This document shows, piece by piece, positions 1 to 11,257 of a stretch of 64,000 nucleotides of DNA (position 1 is its first letter; every line of letters begins with the position of its first letter). The stretch is taken from positions 16,459,001 through 16,523,000 of the forward strand of contig NC_053043.1 of NCBI RefSeq assembly GCF_003473485.1, written 5' to 3'. Source of the stretch: Medicago truncatula (Eukaryota; Streptophyta; Magnoliopsida; Fabales; Fabaceae). Made by a program: the position numbers and the translations under genes. The notes beneath the pieces are model-generated. The model ran no database searches. It saw nothing but the letters and a program-made list of their open reading frames with translations, and was not told the DNA's origin.

Positions 1-131
1 AAGGAACCTGCTGTGATAATTTATTTGTCGGGACAACACTACTACCAGCTTGCCGAGACATATGAGAATTGCGAGTTGTTGCAACCTGAACATGCGCCAG
101 ATTTCAATTTTCTAATAACCTAACACCAAGG

Positions 132-467
132 TCAATAACCTAGGTAACTGTTTATGCTATTTCTTGCCGGAGCTTGAGGTTTATGTGTTTCCAAAGACTC
201 TAGAGGGTGGAGGCAAAACAATTGGGAGTTCTCTCTAGCTAACTCATGCAAGAGATGAAAGATGGTATAAACTGTTGTAGCTGTGAGAGAAAGTGCATGT
301 TGAATTACATCCCAAAGGCCACTCCAATTCCAAACCCGCACAACAAAAGCGCAGTTAAAGAAAACATGGTTAAGGTCTTCAAAAGGCGCGTCACAGATCA
401 TGCATGACAACAGACATTTCACCCATTTATCTTGGAGTTTAACACAAGTGAGAAGCAACCTATGCAC
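132..467 (-). mobile_element. LINE reverse-transcriptase zinc-binding fragment (zf-RVT)
   Basis: The minus-strand frame shows the CxxC...H....C pattern followed by a VWNW stretch (CMICDAPFEDLNHVFFNC). This is typical of the zf-RVT domain at the C-terminus of plant non-LTR retrotransposon polyproteins. Only about 110 residues remain and no reverse-transcriptase core is next to it, so this is a dead fragment. It lies in the opposite orientation to the LINE piece at 2826-4080 and is probably a separate insertion. Confidence 0.7.
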
Positions 468-679
468 ATATGCTAGATTAAATCTATAATTTTGGTGGAA
501 ATTTTAAATGCCAAATGCCGGACCAATAGCCAGGTCGACAAAGATGGGAAGTATCCACTAAATCCTCTACACATGAGCTGTAAGAATTCTTCACCGAATA
601 TAAACCATTTTTCTCAATCAGAAAAGTTTGTAATTTATAGAAAAGTGCATAGCATGCATATCATTGCATTTGATGGATC

Positions 680-955
680 TTTAAGTGCCAAATGTGGCGA
701 TTATTATTATTTCAATGGATTAAGTGTCAAATGGGGCGATTATTATTATTATTATTGTTTCAGTGGATTCTTAAGTGCCAAATGGGGCGATTACTTTTAT
801 TTCAATGGATTCTTAAGTGGCAAATGGGGCGATTATTATTATATGTCAATTGGAGCGATTTAATGGATTTTTAAGTGCCAAATGGCGCGATTATTATCAT
901 ATGCCAAATGGGGCGATTCTTTAATATATGCCAAATGGGGTGATTAAAACTATTA
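680..955. repeat. Minisatellite, about 42-bp units
   Basis: Six or more imperfect direct copies of a unit that reads roughly AAGTGCCAAATGGGGCGAT, then a short ATT-rich run, then TTCAATGGATTCTT. Units start near 681, 720, 772, 814 and 872, and shorter CCAAATGGGGCGAT units follow near 903 and 930. Unit length varies through expansion of the ATT run. Open frames across it on the + strand are produced by the repeat and are not credible genes. Confidence 0.85.
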
Positions 956-1158
956 TGCTAGTTGGGGCGATATCCGGATCATGGTCTATTTGCATTTCAT
1001 GCATCTGCATCAACATTGAGTCTTGAGTATTGTGTTTGTTCTTTTAGTATATTTTAGAGTAATGAATAGTTTAAATTAAAAAGAAATATCTTAGCACGAC
1101 TCCTAGATGATGGTTGTATATTCTTATTTGATGTCTTAATTTATTATTGATTTTATTT

Positions 1159-2311
1159 GGTTTAAATGCTCTTTTGGTCTCTTAAGTATTTATTTGGTAT
1201 CGCTTTGGTCCCTTAACTAAAAAAAAGATTGTTTGAGTACTTTATCTTTATCTCTGTTATCTGTTTTGGTCCCTTCCGTTTGATTTATGTTAAATTTAAT
1301 AAAAACATTAACCGTCGTACACGTGTCGTTATAGCATTGGCTCTGCACATCATCTTCTTCATCTTCATTAAAACCTTCATCATTCATCAACAAAACCCAG
1401 AAGAAGGAAAAAAAAAAAAACAGAAAAGCGAAAATCAAACCTCGAAATTGAAATTCATCATAAAATCAATCCTAATTTCAAAATCAAAACCTCCAAATTC
1501 CAAACCCTTTTTCCCAATTTCAATTTCAGTTTCCCCCAAATTTATTAAACCCTAATTCCATACCTATGTCACCATGTGTATCTGCCTTTTTTCTTTCTTC
1601 CATATCCTTCATATTATCTACTTTGTCCCATAGAAAATGATTTGAAAAGATCCATGGCAGAATGAACTTTGAAAAAGAAAAGGGATTAGAAAATTGAGGA
1701 GTGATAGTGAAGAAGGGATTTGTGTAAAGATGAATGCATAGAAAATCTCTTGATTGAATTGTAGTTAGCGAAGAAAGAAACCAGATTGGATGGGATTGGG
1801 GGTAGGTTATGTATATGTCTCTTTTTGCAACTATGTTTCTCAAACTACCAATTCAACAAACAAAGAAGGAGGCTTAGATATTGAGATTCAACACATAAGA
1901 GAAAAGATTGAAGGATTTGCTGATTTGATAATGTTTTTTTAAGTTGTTTGGATTATTGTGATTTAATAATTTATTGGTTTCTTGAGTTTTTTTGTTTTTA
2001 CTAGGTTTGATATTGAAGTTGATGAAGTTAGATGATGAATTTTTCTGAATTTATTTGATGCAAATGATGCTGATTTTTTTTTTTTTTTGGGTTGGTCTGT
2101 TGTTGATGATGAAGATCATGAAGAAGAGGATGGAAGGAGAAGGAAGAAGATGAATAATATAAACTCTAACGTTTTTTTGAATTTATTTAACAGAAGGGAC
2201 CAAAACAGGTAACGGAGATAAAGATAAAATACTCAAACAATCTTTTTTTTTAGTTAAGGGACCAAAGCGATACCAAATAAATACTTAAGGGGCCAAAAGA
2301 GCATTTAAGCC
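1159..2311. mobile_element. MULE-like foldback element with long terminal inverted repeats
   Basis: About 125 bp at 1159-1285 (starting GGTTTAAATGCTCTTTTGG) is repeated as a near-perfect reverse complement at about 2187-2311. The element is flanked by a perfect 9-bp direct repeat, ATTTTATTT, at 1150-1158 and 2312-2320. Long TIRs and a 9-bp target duplication are typical of Mutator-like elements. The interior has no transposase. The short opposed frames at 1217-1555 are by-products of the arm sequence. Confidence 0.85.
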
Positions 2312-2320
2312 ATTTTATTT

Positions 2321-2825
2321 CATGGGTGTTGAAGACTAACACTTACAACCTATATTTTAGGTACCTCATAAGAGATGATATGTGCTTGATGTTTTCATTG
2401 AAGCGTGTACCCGGGGAAACAAGTTTGGGTTTTTGAATTGTAATTAGATTAGAATAACTATTTTTGTTAAGTTCTACTTAAGAAAAAAAAAAAAAAGATA
2501 GTCTTCTTTTTCTAAACAGAAAGAATTAAACGTAATGTCTTGGATCAAAAATCCAGGGCGTTACACTTACTAATCCGGAAATAAATCTTCTGCCAAACAT
2601 GATATTTAATGTAGGAGCAAACACCATTTCGATCTCTACAAATCATGGGTGGTAATCTTAAATATTTCCCCGTATCTATGATATCTTAGACGTCCATAAT
2701 GTTGGTAACATAATTCTTGAGGTTCACAAGAACGTTTTGAATGTAAAAGATCTTCGATTTAGGTAAATGGACAGATCATGAATTTTATCTAGAGTGGAGA
2801 CATTGAAAAGACGAAATTTGTCATT
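2321..2825. other. Intergenic DNA, no gene seen
   Basis: AT-rich sequence with a poly(A) run near 2483. Nothing recognisable precedes the LINE homology that starts near 2826. Confidence 0.5.
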
Positions 2826-4080
2826 GTTTCTTGGTACAAAACCTGCAAACCTCTTTTCGAAGGTGGTTTAAGCATCAGATCCCTCTCTTCATTAAATGAG
2901 GCTTCAAAAATAAAAGATTTTAGAAATTCTACTCAAGTTGGGGATTTGCTTCTTCAAATCAGAGTTCTTATAAAATAGAAAGAAAAAAAAATTGTACCAA
3001 AAAAAAATAAAAATATCTCACCATATTCACTCATCAATATGGAGTAGTATAGGGCTGGACATCGGCCGGTAATCGGTGCCAAAATTGAAAACCGACACAA
3101 CCGACGGTTGGATTATCTCAACCCATTTCCACCCATATTCGTCGTTCAGTTTCGGCGGTTTCGGTTTAACGGTTATCACGAGCAAACGGTTCGACATTAT
3201 CGGTTTGGCATGAAATAAATTTTTAATAAAAAAACTTCACCATACTAAAATTCTCCAAAATCTTTCAAAAAGTCGAGAAACAGAGCAAATGAAAAATGTC
3301 AAAAGATAGTCAGATGAGATTTATCGTTGAAGAAGAAGGAAGAAGTGATACATATAGATATGGGTTGAGAATGATGAAGATAAAGATCATCAAGCACTAA
3401 CAATGGTTGGATTACATTTTATTTACTTTCTTGAAACAACAGTCACATAAAAAAATATATGTCTGTGTGGAGAAGAAGGTTTGTGGAAGATGGAAGAGTG
3501 AAGCGAAAGAAAGGAGTGTAAAACTGTGGATGTTGAGATTGAAAGCATCAATGGAGGTTGGTTGTTGGAAATGTTGAGTGAGAGAGAAAGAGAAGTTGCC
3601 AGCGGCACAATTGGTGTATGAGGAAGGAAAAGGAATAGAAGTAGGGTTTTGTTTTAATTGTTGGGCTGAAATCAGTAATTGGCCTAAGTAAAATACATAT
3701 ATATGGTCAGATTCGGTTTTCGATGGGACTATCCACCCCACCCGAAACCGTCTAGTCCAAACCAACACAAACCATGACCTTTGAACCGCCTAACCCGAAT
3801 TGACTGTGTAACCCGAACTGACATGCTTTGGGTCAAACGGGTCGGCCAATTTGGGCCGGTTTGGTGTTTTTTGTCCAGCCCTAGTGTAGTATAAAAGGTG
3901 AATTTGATAATACTAACAATCACTCTAGCTGGTTGATTGGCTCTTGGGACACTATGAACTTTTGGAGTGATAATTGGTGTGGAGCTCCTCTATCCACACA
4001 TCTCAATCTTCCTTAGTACATCTCTCAAAACCTCACTACTACAGTTCCTGAATTCATAGACAATGCAAGATGAAATATTC
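2826..4080 (+). mobile_element. LINE reverse-transcriptase C-terminal remnant, split by a hAT-like insertion
   Basis: The + strand at 2826-2977 reads as a reverse-transcriptase thumb region (a VSWYKTCKPLFEGGL-type motif). At 3005-3049 and 3884-4080 it continues as the post-RT segment with the SWLIG...NFWSDNWCG pattern seen in plant LINEs. An 834-bp element at 3050-3883 interrupts it. If that element and one target-site copy are ignored, the reading frame is continuous across the junction. Internal stops and indels show the LINE is dead. Confidence 0.7.
3050..3883. mobile_element. Non-autonomous hAT-like element
   Basis: Terminal inverted repeats TAGGGCTGGAC (3050-3060) and GTCCAGCCCTA (3873-3883) begin with the YAGGG motif common in hAT elements. 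They are bounded by 8-bp flanks GAGTAGTA (3042-3049) and GTGTAGTA (3884-3891), which differ at one base. Eight-bp duplications are a hAT hallmark. The interior carries no transposase frame. The open frames inside on the minus strand are low-complexity and have no known domain. Confidence 0.8.
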
Positions 4081-4895
4081 CCCTAATTGTGCACAATTCT
4101 TTTCCCAATCTGAGCTTACTTGTGCAATAATTATCAATTAAATCATTCTTTTCATTTTTTTTTCCCCATTTCATGGATGAAGATTTGGGATTTTAGAAAT
4201 TAGGGTTCATGGTTCCCCAATCTAATTCTTTTCATTTTTTTTTTTGAAGGAATTCTCTTCATTTTTATAATTTAGTTCAATTTTTTAATAATTAATCAAT
4301 TAAATTTTAATTTTTATTATGTATACAATTAATTATTTCAATTAATGAAATGGAAAATAAATAAGTTAACGTACACATGCCACATGATCACTTCCATGTC
4401 ATTAATGAGAGTGATAAATCACTAAAATTGATGGGGACTTAAAAAACCCAAAAAATATAAAATAGGAGTATAAAATGGTAGTTTAAAACAATAGGAAGAT
4501 TATTATTTCAATTAAATCAAAATAGAAAGAGCAAAAGTACATTTATTAAGCTTATATTCTTTTGGGATAAATAAGTAAATGATCCTCATAAATATATCAA
4601 AATTTGATTTTAATCGCCTAAAATATTCTTTAGGTTTCTGGTTCTTCTAACATTTTTCATTTATGAAATTAGTTTGTGCTCTACATTGGATTTTACACTA
4701 GAGAAGGGACTAATTTCATAAATGAAAAAATTTAGAGGGACAAAAAACGTACATAATAATTTAGGAGGATTAAAATTAAATGTTGGTATATTTAAGGGGA
4801 CTGTTTACTTATTTAACTCTATTCTTTTTAAGTCAGAAAGAATTATTTGCTCAAGAATAATTCTTCAGTTGTGCCAAATGGAGGAATCTTTTTTA
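4081..4895. other. AT-rich intergenic DNA, no gene seen
   Basis: Sequence rich in A and T with several homopolymer runs. A pair of diverged, roughly inverted segments at about 4570-4690 and 4705-4815 (both carrying wording such as TTAATTTCATAAATGA) may be another degraded foldback MITE. No coding signal. Confidence 0.4.
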
Positions 4896-5152
4896 CTCTC
4901 TCCGTCCCGCAATAAATGACCCATTTGAAAATGTGCAATTTTGACCTAACTTACTTTGACCATATTTTTCCACTGATATACAAAGATAAATAATATCATA
5001 TAAGATGTCGTTAGACTCGTCTCGATGAGTATTTTCAAAATATCAAATTTTCGTAATTTTTCAAATATATTATTCAAGATATTTAAGGTCAAAATTATGC
5101 ATTGGTATGCGTAATTAGGTCAACTGTCTCATGTATTAAGAGACAGAGGGAG
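4896..5152. mobile_element. Stowaway-like MITE
   Basis: The left end reads CTCTCTCCGTCC and the right end GACAGAGGGAG. These are inverted ends close to the Stowaway CTCCCTCCGT consensus, with TA on both sides (4894-4895 and 5153-5154). Length is 257 bp with no coding capacity. It sits about 770 bp upstream of the immune-receptor start codon. Confidence 0.7.
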
Positions 5153-5154
5153 TA

Positions 5155-5798
5155 GGTTGGAGTGAAATAATTGAGTTAAAAATTAATTTCGAGTGAAATA
5201 ATTGAGTTGAAATTATTAAGATGATAACAATCCAGACAGCCAATCAGAATCAGCCACGTGTCAACTCATTATCCACAAAGATTCTTCTCTCTCCGTTCTC
5301 CTGCACACCACTCGCGCCTGTCGGCGCGTGTTGCGCACGCGCCAAGCTTGGCAAACCGCAAGCTTACCCGTGTCCCTTACCCAACCCGTTCAACAATGTT
5401 GAATGTGTTCAACACTTCCCTCCTCCATGTCATCTCTCAACGCCATTCAACTCCCCATTGGAGCTTTATCACATGTTGAAACTCACTTTCAACACAACCA
5501 TTGGACTTGGTCTTAGTTGTACCACTGAAGAATCATTCATTACTTTCTTAATTTTGTCCTACTGAAAGAAAAAACGCGTCTATTACTTTCACCTTTTTTA
5601 AATTTTAAAGTCAAAAAGAAACGCGACTACTGTGTCACTCATCATTATGACTAAAGCCGAACGAAGCTTCGTGGAACTTACTACTAATTATCACTTGCTA
5701 TTTCCTCATATTATGAATATAGGAAAGAATAGAACTTAGAATTTTAAGAGAACACACTCTAACAACGTAGTTTCATCTTGCTACTGCATCATAAACAG
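5155..5798 (+). promoter_or_regulatory. Upstream region and leader exon of the TIR-NBS-LRR gene
   Basis: No coding sequence is visible. A leader intron is likely. ATAAACAG|GTAATT gives a donor at 5799, and TTTTGCAG ends at 5911 just before the ATG at 5920. The acceptor is a CAGCAG tandem, so the leader could be three bases shorter. The transcription start cannot be placed with confidence. Confidence 0.5.
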
Positions 5799-5919
5799 GT
5801 AATTAACCTTTGTCTTTTTTTGCCATTTTCCTCCTGCTTCACGACGTGTTTTTTTTTTCGCACTCTCTTCTTAACTTATATTTATAATATATTCATTCCT
5901 TGGTTTTGCAGCAGTTGTA

Positions 5920-8693
5920 ATGGCTATGCAAATAAATATAGGTGCTTCTTCTTCTTCTACTTTGGAGGTGGCTTCAAATTCTTTTGATGTTTTTATTAGC
6001 TTTCGTGGTGATGATACTCGTAGAAAATTCACAAGCCATCTTAATGAAGCTTTGAAAAAGAGCGGCCTTAAGACATTTATAGATGACAACGAGCTTAAAA
6101 AAGGAGATGAGATCTCATCAGCACTGATCAAAGCCATTGAAGAGTCATGTGCATCTATAGTCATCTTATCAGAAAACTATGCTTCTTCAAAATGGTGTTT
6201 GAATGAACTCGTCAAGATTCTAGAATGCAAGAAAGATAATGGACAAATTGTGATACCAATTTTCTATGAAATAGATCCATCTCATGTGAGATATCAGATT
6301 GGGAGCTACGGGCAAGCCTTTGCAAAGTATGAGAAGAATTTGAGGCACAAGAAAGACAACTTGCAAAAATGGAAAGATGCTCTCACCGAAGTCTCCAAAT
6401 TATCTGGGTGGGACTCTAAAAATTCAAGGTAAATAAAATGAATTATCCATCTAATTTATTCTTCATGTCACGACATGTATGTAATACTCCCTCCGTCCCA
6501 AATTATATGTCGTTTTAAGAGACAAAATGGATTGATTCAATATTGGATTTAAATTTCGATGAATCAAAACAGTTCATTAATCCATTAACAATTTAATAAA
6601 ATGTCTTTTAAAACATTCAATCTAATCCATCCATTTATGAAATTCATCCAAACCATTCAATTATGAAATTCATCAAAACAATTTTTTTATTAGGCCAAAG
6701 TAAGTTTTTATTAAGAATTACAAAATATTGAAATAGTTTTTTTTATTAAGAAAGATGGCACGAATCAGTTTTCAATAATTTTTATTATAATTTATTTAAA
6801 ATGTTTTATGTTAATAAATAATTAATATTAATTAAATAGGTGGTGGTGCTCTGGCCACAAATTAGAGATCCGGTTACCTGCGGTAGTTTATGGCGAAGCG
6901 ATGGCATTAATCGGTGGTGCTTCGACGTTGACCAATCAATTAATATTATTGTTTATAGTTTTTTTACCTTATGTTTTTTAGCTATTAAATTAATTTTATA
7001 AATACATTGTTTATATTTATCAAATGAAAGTGTATTATCATTTCTGATTATCTATTGAATCTTTAAAATAAGGTGTTCATATAGATTTTCAATTGGATAG
7101 ATTGAATCCAATCAATTAATAAGTTTTTTATTTGATAAATGCATTCGATGAATTAATCAATAGATGTATCGAATGGATGGATCAAATTGCCACCGGTAAT
7201 TTTGAGAGTCACAGTTTATTTTACTTGAAGAAATTTTTTTCAAACATTGATATTATTGTTGTACCCTCAATACTCATATCTCACAATTTTAAGAAGTTGT
7301 ACGATCCATCATTAATCATTGGCTATATTCTTTTAATACTTCATTAATTTGCTTTGGAAATTCATTGCCTAGAAAAAATAATAGAGCACTAATCAACCTA
7401 CTCTATCTTTGAATTTTCATTTCATGAAATCTATTTTTTCCTTCTTTCTTTCTCAATCATAATGATAACAAATTTTATGCAATTCCCCTAAAAAATTATT
7501 TATATAATTATTATCAGCACAACATGAATGTTGACCTTTTTATTCCCTTTCCATTCATATGGTAGGATTGAATCGGACTTCATTAAGGACATCGTCAAAG
7601 ATGTTTTGGAAAAACTGAATCACGGACGCCCATTTGAAGCCAATAAGGAACTTGTTGGAATTGAAGAAAAGTATGAAGAGATTGAATTGTTAACGAATAA
7701 TGGGTCAAATGATGTTAGAACGCTTGGATTATGGGGCATGGGGGGCATAGGAAAGACCGCTCTAGCAAAAAGTTTATATGGTAACTATTGTTCTCAATTT
7801 GAATATCATTGTTTCCTCGAAAATGTAAGGGAAGAATCAACTAGGTGTGGACTCAATGTTGTACGTAAGAAGCTGTTTTCTACATTGCTGAAGCTTGGTC
7901 TTGATGCGCCTTATTTTGAAACCCCAACTTTCAAAAAAAGACTTGAACGTGCAAAATGTTTGATTGTGTTGGACGATGTTGCAACCTTAGAGCAAGCAGA
8001 AAATCTAAAGATCGGTCTGGGACTAGGTAGTAGAGTCATTGTCACAACAAGAGATAGGAAAATATGTCATCAATTTGAAGGATTTGTGGTATATGAGGTC
8101 AAGGAATTGAATGAAGATGAATCTCTTCAACTATTCTGTTGTAATGCATTTCAAGAAAAACATGCTAAAGAAGGATACGAAGAGCTCTCAAAAAGTGCAA
8201 TTGGATATTGCAGAGGCAATCCTCTAGCTTTGAAAGTTTTAGGTGCGAATTTTCGTGCAAAAAGCAAAGAAGCATGTGAAAGTGAATTGGAAAAGATAAA
8301 AGAGATTCCTTATGCAGGAATTCATGATGTGTTAAAACTGAGTTTCTATGACTTAGATCGTACTCAACGTGACATATTTCTAGACATTGCCTGCTTCTTC
8401 TACCCAAAAATAAATCACTTTTATTGTTATGGACGGCGAGAATACATAATAGATCTATTTAATGCTTGCAAATTTTATCCGGCAACTTCAATAGAAGTCC
8501 TTCTTCATAAATCACTCATGACTTTTGGATATCGTGATCAAATCGAAATGCATGATTTGGTCGTAGAAATGGGACGAGAGATTGTTAAGCAAGAAGCTCC
8601 GAAAGACCCCGGAAAAAGAAGTCGATTGTGGGATCCCGAGTTAATTTATGAAGTATTTAAATACAACAAGGTAAGTGGAAGACTTAATTACTT

Positions 8694-8737
<44 letters not shown>

Positions 8738-10782
8738 AATCGAATATTTGATTATTAAGAAGAAGCTCCTAAATGAATGTATATAATTGATTATGAAATA
8801 TAAGCAAGATAAATATGTATGACAACCTTTGCTAATTATTATTCAAAATTTTGTTTTCAGGGAACTGATGCTGTTGAAGTTATACTATTTGATACTTCTA
8901 AAATTGGTGATGTATACTTGAGCTCCAGATCCTTTGAGAGCATGATCAACTTAAGATTACTTCATATCGCCAATGAATGCAACAATGTGCATCTCCAAGA
9001 AGGTCTTGAGTGGTTGTCTGATAAATTGAGGTACCTTCATTGGGAATCATTTCCACTTGAATCTTTGCCATCAACCTTTTGTGCTCAAAACCTTGTACAA
9101 CTTAGCATGACCCATAGCAAGCTTAGAAAGCTTTGGGATAGAATTCAGGTACAAATTAATTAATGTGTTTTTATATACTTGTTATTGTTAGTTTGTTCAT
9201 TTCTATAAGCTCATTCATATAGTTGTGCTTAATTATGTTCAGATTTCTCTTTTAGTTAGTTGATAATCATGAGTGAAATTTAATGATTTCTGAACAATGT
9301 GATGTTTCTTTCTTCCTACAGAAGCTTGACAATTTAACAATCATTAAACTTGATAACTCTGAAGACCTGATTGAGATTCCGGACTTATCAAGAGCACCGA
9401 ATCTTAAAATATTATCTCTTGCTTATTGTGTGAGTCTCCATCAACTCCATCCTTCCATTTTCAGTGCCCCCAAGCTTAGAGAACTATGCTTAAAAGGTTG
9501 TAAAAAGATTGAAAGCCTTGTAACTGACATTCATTCAAAATCTCTCCAAAGACTGGATCTCACTGATTGTTCATCCCTCGTACAATTTTGTGTGACATCA
9601 GAAGAAATGAAATGGTTGTCGTTACGTGGCACAACTATCCATGAATTTTCATCATTGATGTTGCGTAATAGCAAACTAGACTATCTTGATCTAGGTGATT
9701 GTAAGAAGCTTAACTTTGTTGGGAAGAAGCTATCAAATGATCGAGGATTAGAGTCTCTTTCAATATTGAACCTTTCAGGATGCACACAAATCAATACATT
9801 GAGTATGTCGTTCATCCTTGATAGCGCACGATTTTTAAAATATCTAAATCTGAGAAATTGTTGCAACTTAGAAACCCTCCCTGACAACATCCAAAACTGT
9901 TTAATGTTGAGATCCCTTCATTTAGATGGTTGCATAAACCTTAATTCACTACCAAAGCTTCCTGCATCCTTGGAAGAGTTGAGCGCCATTAACTGCACAT
10001 ATCTGGACACAAACTCCATTCAAAGAGAAATGCTTGAGAACATGTTATACAGATTACGCACCGGAAACCACTTTGGTTCACCTTTTATTTCTCCAGAAGG
10101 CTTTTTCAATTTACTTCTTCCGGTTGCCGAAGTTCCATGCGGGTTTGATTTCTTCACAACGGAGGCTTCAATCATTATTCCTCCTATTTCAAAATATGAA
10201 TTCTATCATATTGTTTTATGCGTCTTTCTCTCTGAGGGGTTAAATCTTACTTCTTCCGGAGTTAATTGTACTATATATAATCACGGAGACAGAAGCGGCG
10301 GATGGAATATAAGTTTTGAGCATGTGAGCGGGGCAATGATTTCAGACCATGTAATGCTATTCAGTTCGTCTGGCGGTATTTACCATCAGACGAGGGCGGA
10401 TAATGATCATTACAGGCTTTCATTTGAAGTCGAACTTTATGGTAAAGACTGGGAACAATTGTCGTCAACTAAGGGGATAAAGGGTTGTGGGGTCATCCTT
10501 GTATCTAGCTTGGAACATTATTGTTTGCGGTTGGATGGTAGTAGTAGCCGAAGTAAAGTTGAAATTGTTGAATTACCCTTCAATGCTCAAGTTTCTGATG
10601 AGTTTGATCAACATTCAAATATTGATGATGATGAAAATGAAGATGCCCAACAACAACTTCTTATTACCCCCAAAGAAAATGAGGAAGACTTGAATTATAA
10701 ATCTTCTTGTGATTGTTCAATAGGTACAAATTTCCAGCCACTTTCTAATTTTAAATTCAATATTTATTTATTTTTGGTTTAA
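5920..10782 (+). CDS. TIR-NBS-LRR (TNL) disease-resistance receptor
   Basis: Intracellular immune receptor. Four coding exons are supported by splice sites and phase: 5920-6428, 7566-8670, 8861-9148 and 9322-10782, giving 1120 residues. The TIR domain is residues 22-160 (FDVFISFRGDDTRRKF; the likely NADase glutamate is E96 in SKWCLNEL). NB-ARC has P-loop GMGGIGKT (227-234), kinase-2 CLIVLDDV (301-308), RNBS-B GSRVIVTTRD (324-333), GNPLAL in place of GLPLAL, DIACFF, and MHDLV (498-502). LRRs span about 540-870. A C-JID-type post-LRR domain starts near residue 900. All catalytic and nucleotide-binding motifs look intact, so by family knowledge it should act as a TIR NADase-type receptor. The last codons and stop lie at the edge of a MITE, and an alternative last exon is possible (see 11161-11243). 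Confidence 0.92.
6429..7565 (+). other. Intron 1 of the TNL gene
   Basis: This phase-2 intron is bounded by AG|GTAAAT and TGGTAG|G. It contains a single Stowaway-like end, CTCCCTCCGTCCC at 6487-6499, with no matching opposite end found. It is very AT-rich. A short open frame at 7132-7347 has no recognisable domain. Confidence 0.7.
8696..8735. repeat. (TA)n microsatellite in TNL intron 2
   Basis: Twenty uninterrupted TA dinucleotides just after the donor of the NB-ARC exon. Confidence 0.95.
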
Positions 10783-11016
10783 TTTCTCTTTTGACCCTTA
10801 AAGTTTAGTGATTGTGCAATTTTGATCCCTACTACTTTTTTGACTGATTTTGGCTCCTTTTGTTTCCCCTTTATGATTCGGTAGTGTCCCTCCCCATTTT
10901 AATTTTATTTTTCCAACTTTTACATTGAGGTCAAAAGTGATTCAGCCACTTTGGAGAAAAAAATATCAGGACTCAATTGCTAAAAAAAATATTGAGCTCA
11001 AAAGTGAAATTAAACC
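10776..11016. mobile_element. Short MULE-like MITE overlapping the TNL stop codon
   Basis: The ends GGTTTAATTTCTCTTTTGA and (inverted) TCAAAAGTGAAATTAAACC form diverged TIRs. Flanks on both sides resemble TTTATTTT, consistent with an 8-9-bp target duplication. The TAA that ends the last TNL open frame (10780-10782) falls inside the left end of this element, so the apparent C-terminus is partly contributed by it or lies in an intron. Confidence 0.6.
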
Positions 11017-11160
11017 TTTATTTTATAAAACAAAATAATTAATTTAATCCTTCAAATAAATAAAATTCATTGTTTGAAAAATACTTCTGATATATTGTAG
11101 AAAACCATGTCAGATAAATTGCAATGACATTGTGTTAACTTAAAACATTTCATTGGACAG

Positions 11161-11243
11161 GTCTTTTGCTGCAGCAGCTCCTAGAAGTGTCAAAACGTCT
11201 ATTTCTCTTGTGTGTCAAGCTAAACGATAAGACAAAATCGTAG
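11161..11243 (+). CDS. Possible alternative last exon of the TNL gene
   Basis: A donor at TAG|GTACAA (exon end 10723, phase 1) could join to the acceptor CATTGGACAG|GTC at 11160/11161. The phases match. The joined frame adds G plus 26 leucine-rich residues (it begins LLLQQLLEVSK) before TAG at 11241-11243, for about 1128 residues in all. The MITE at 10776-11016 would then be intronic. This is a model from splice signals only; transcripts are needed to choose. Confidence 0.4.
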
Positions 11244-11257
11244 CTTTCATTGAGAAG

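Noticed and set aside
492-863. Open frame of 123 residues with repeated WGDYYY
   Set aside because: It is a translation of the minisatellite at 680-955. There is no domain and no gene context.
5221-5565. Two overlapping frames upstream of the TNL gene
   Set aside because: Low-complexity composition and no homology. They lie in the promoter region of the TNL and are better explained as chance.
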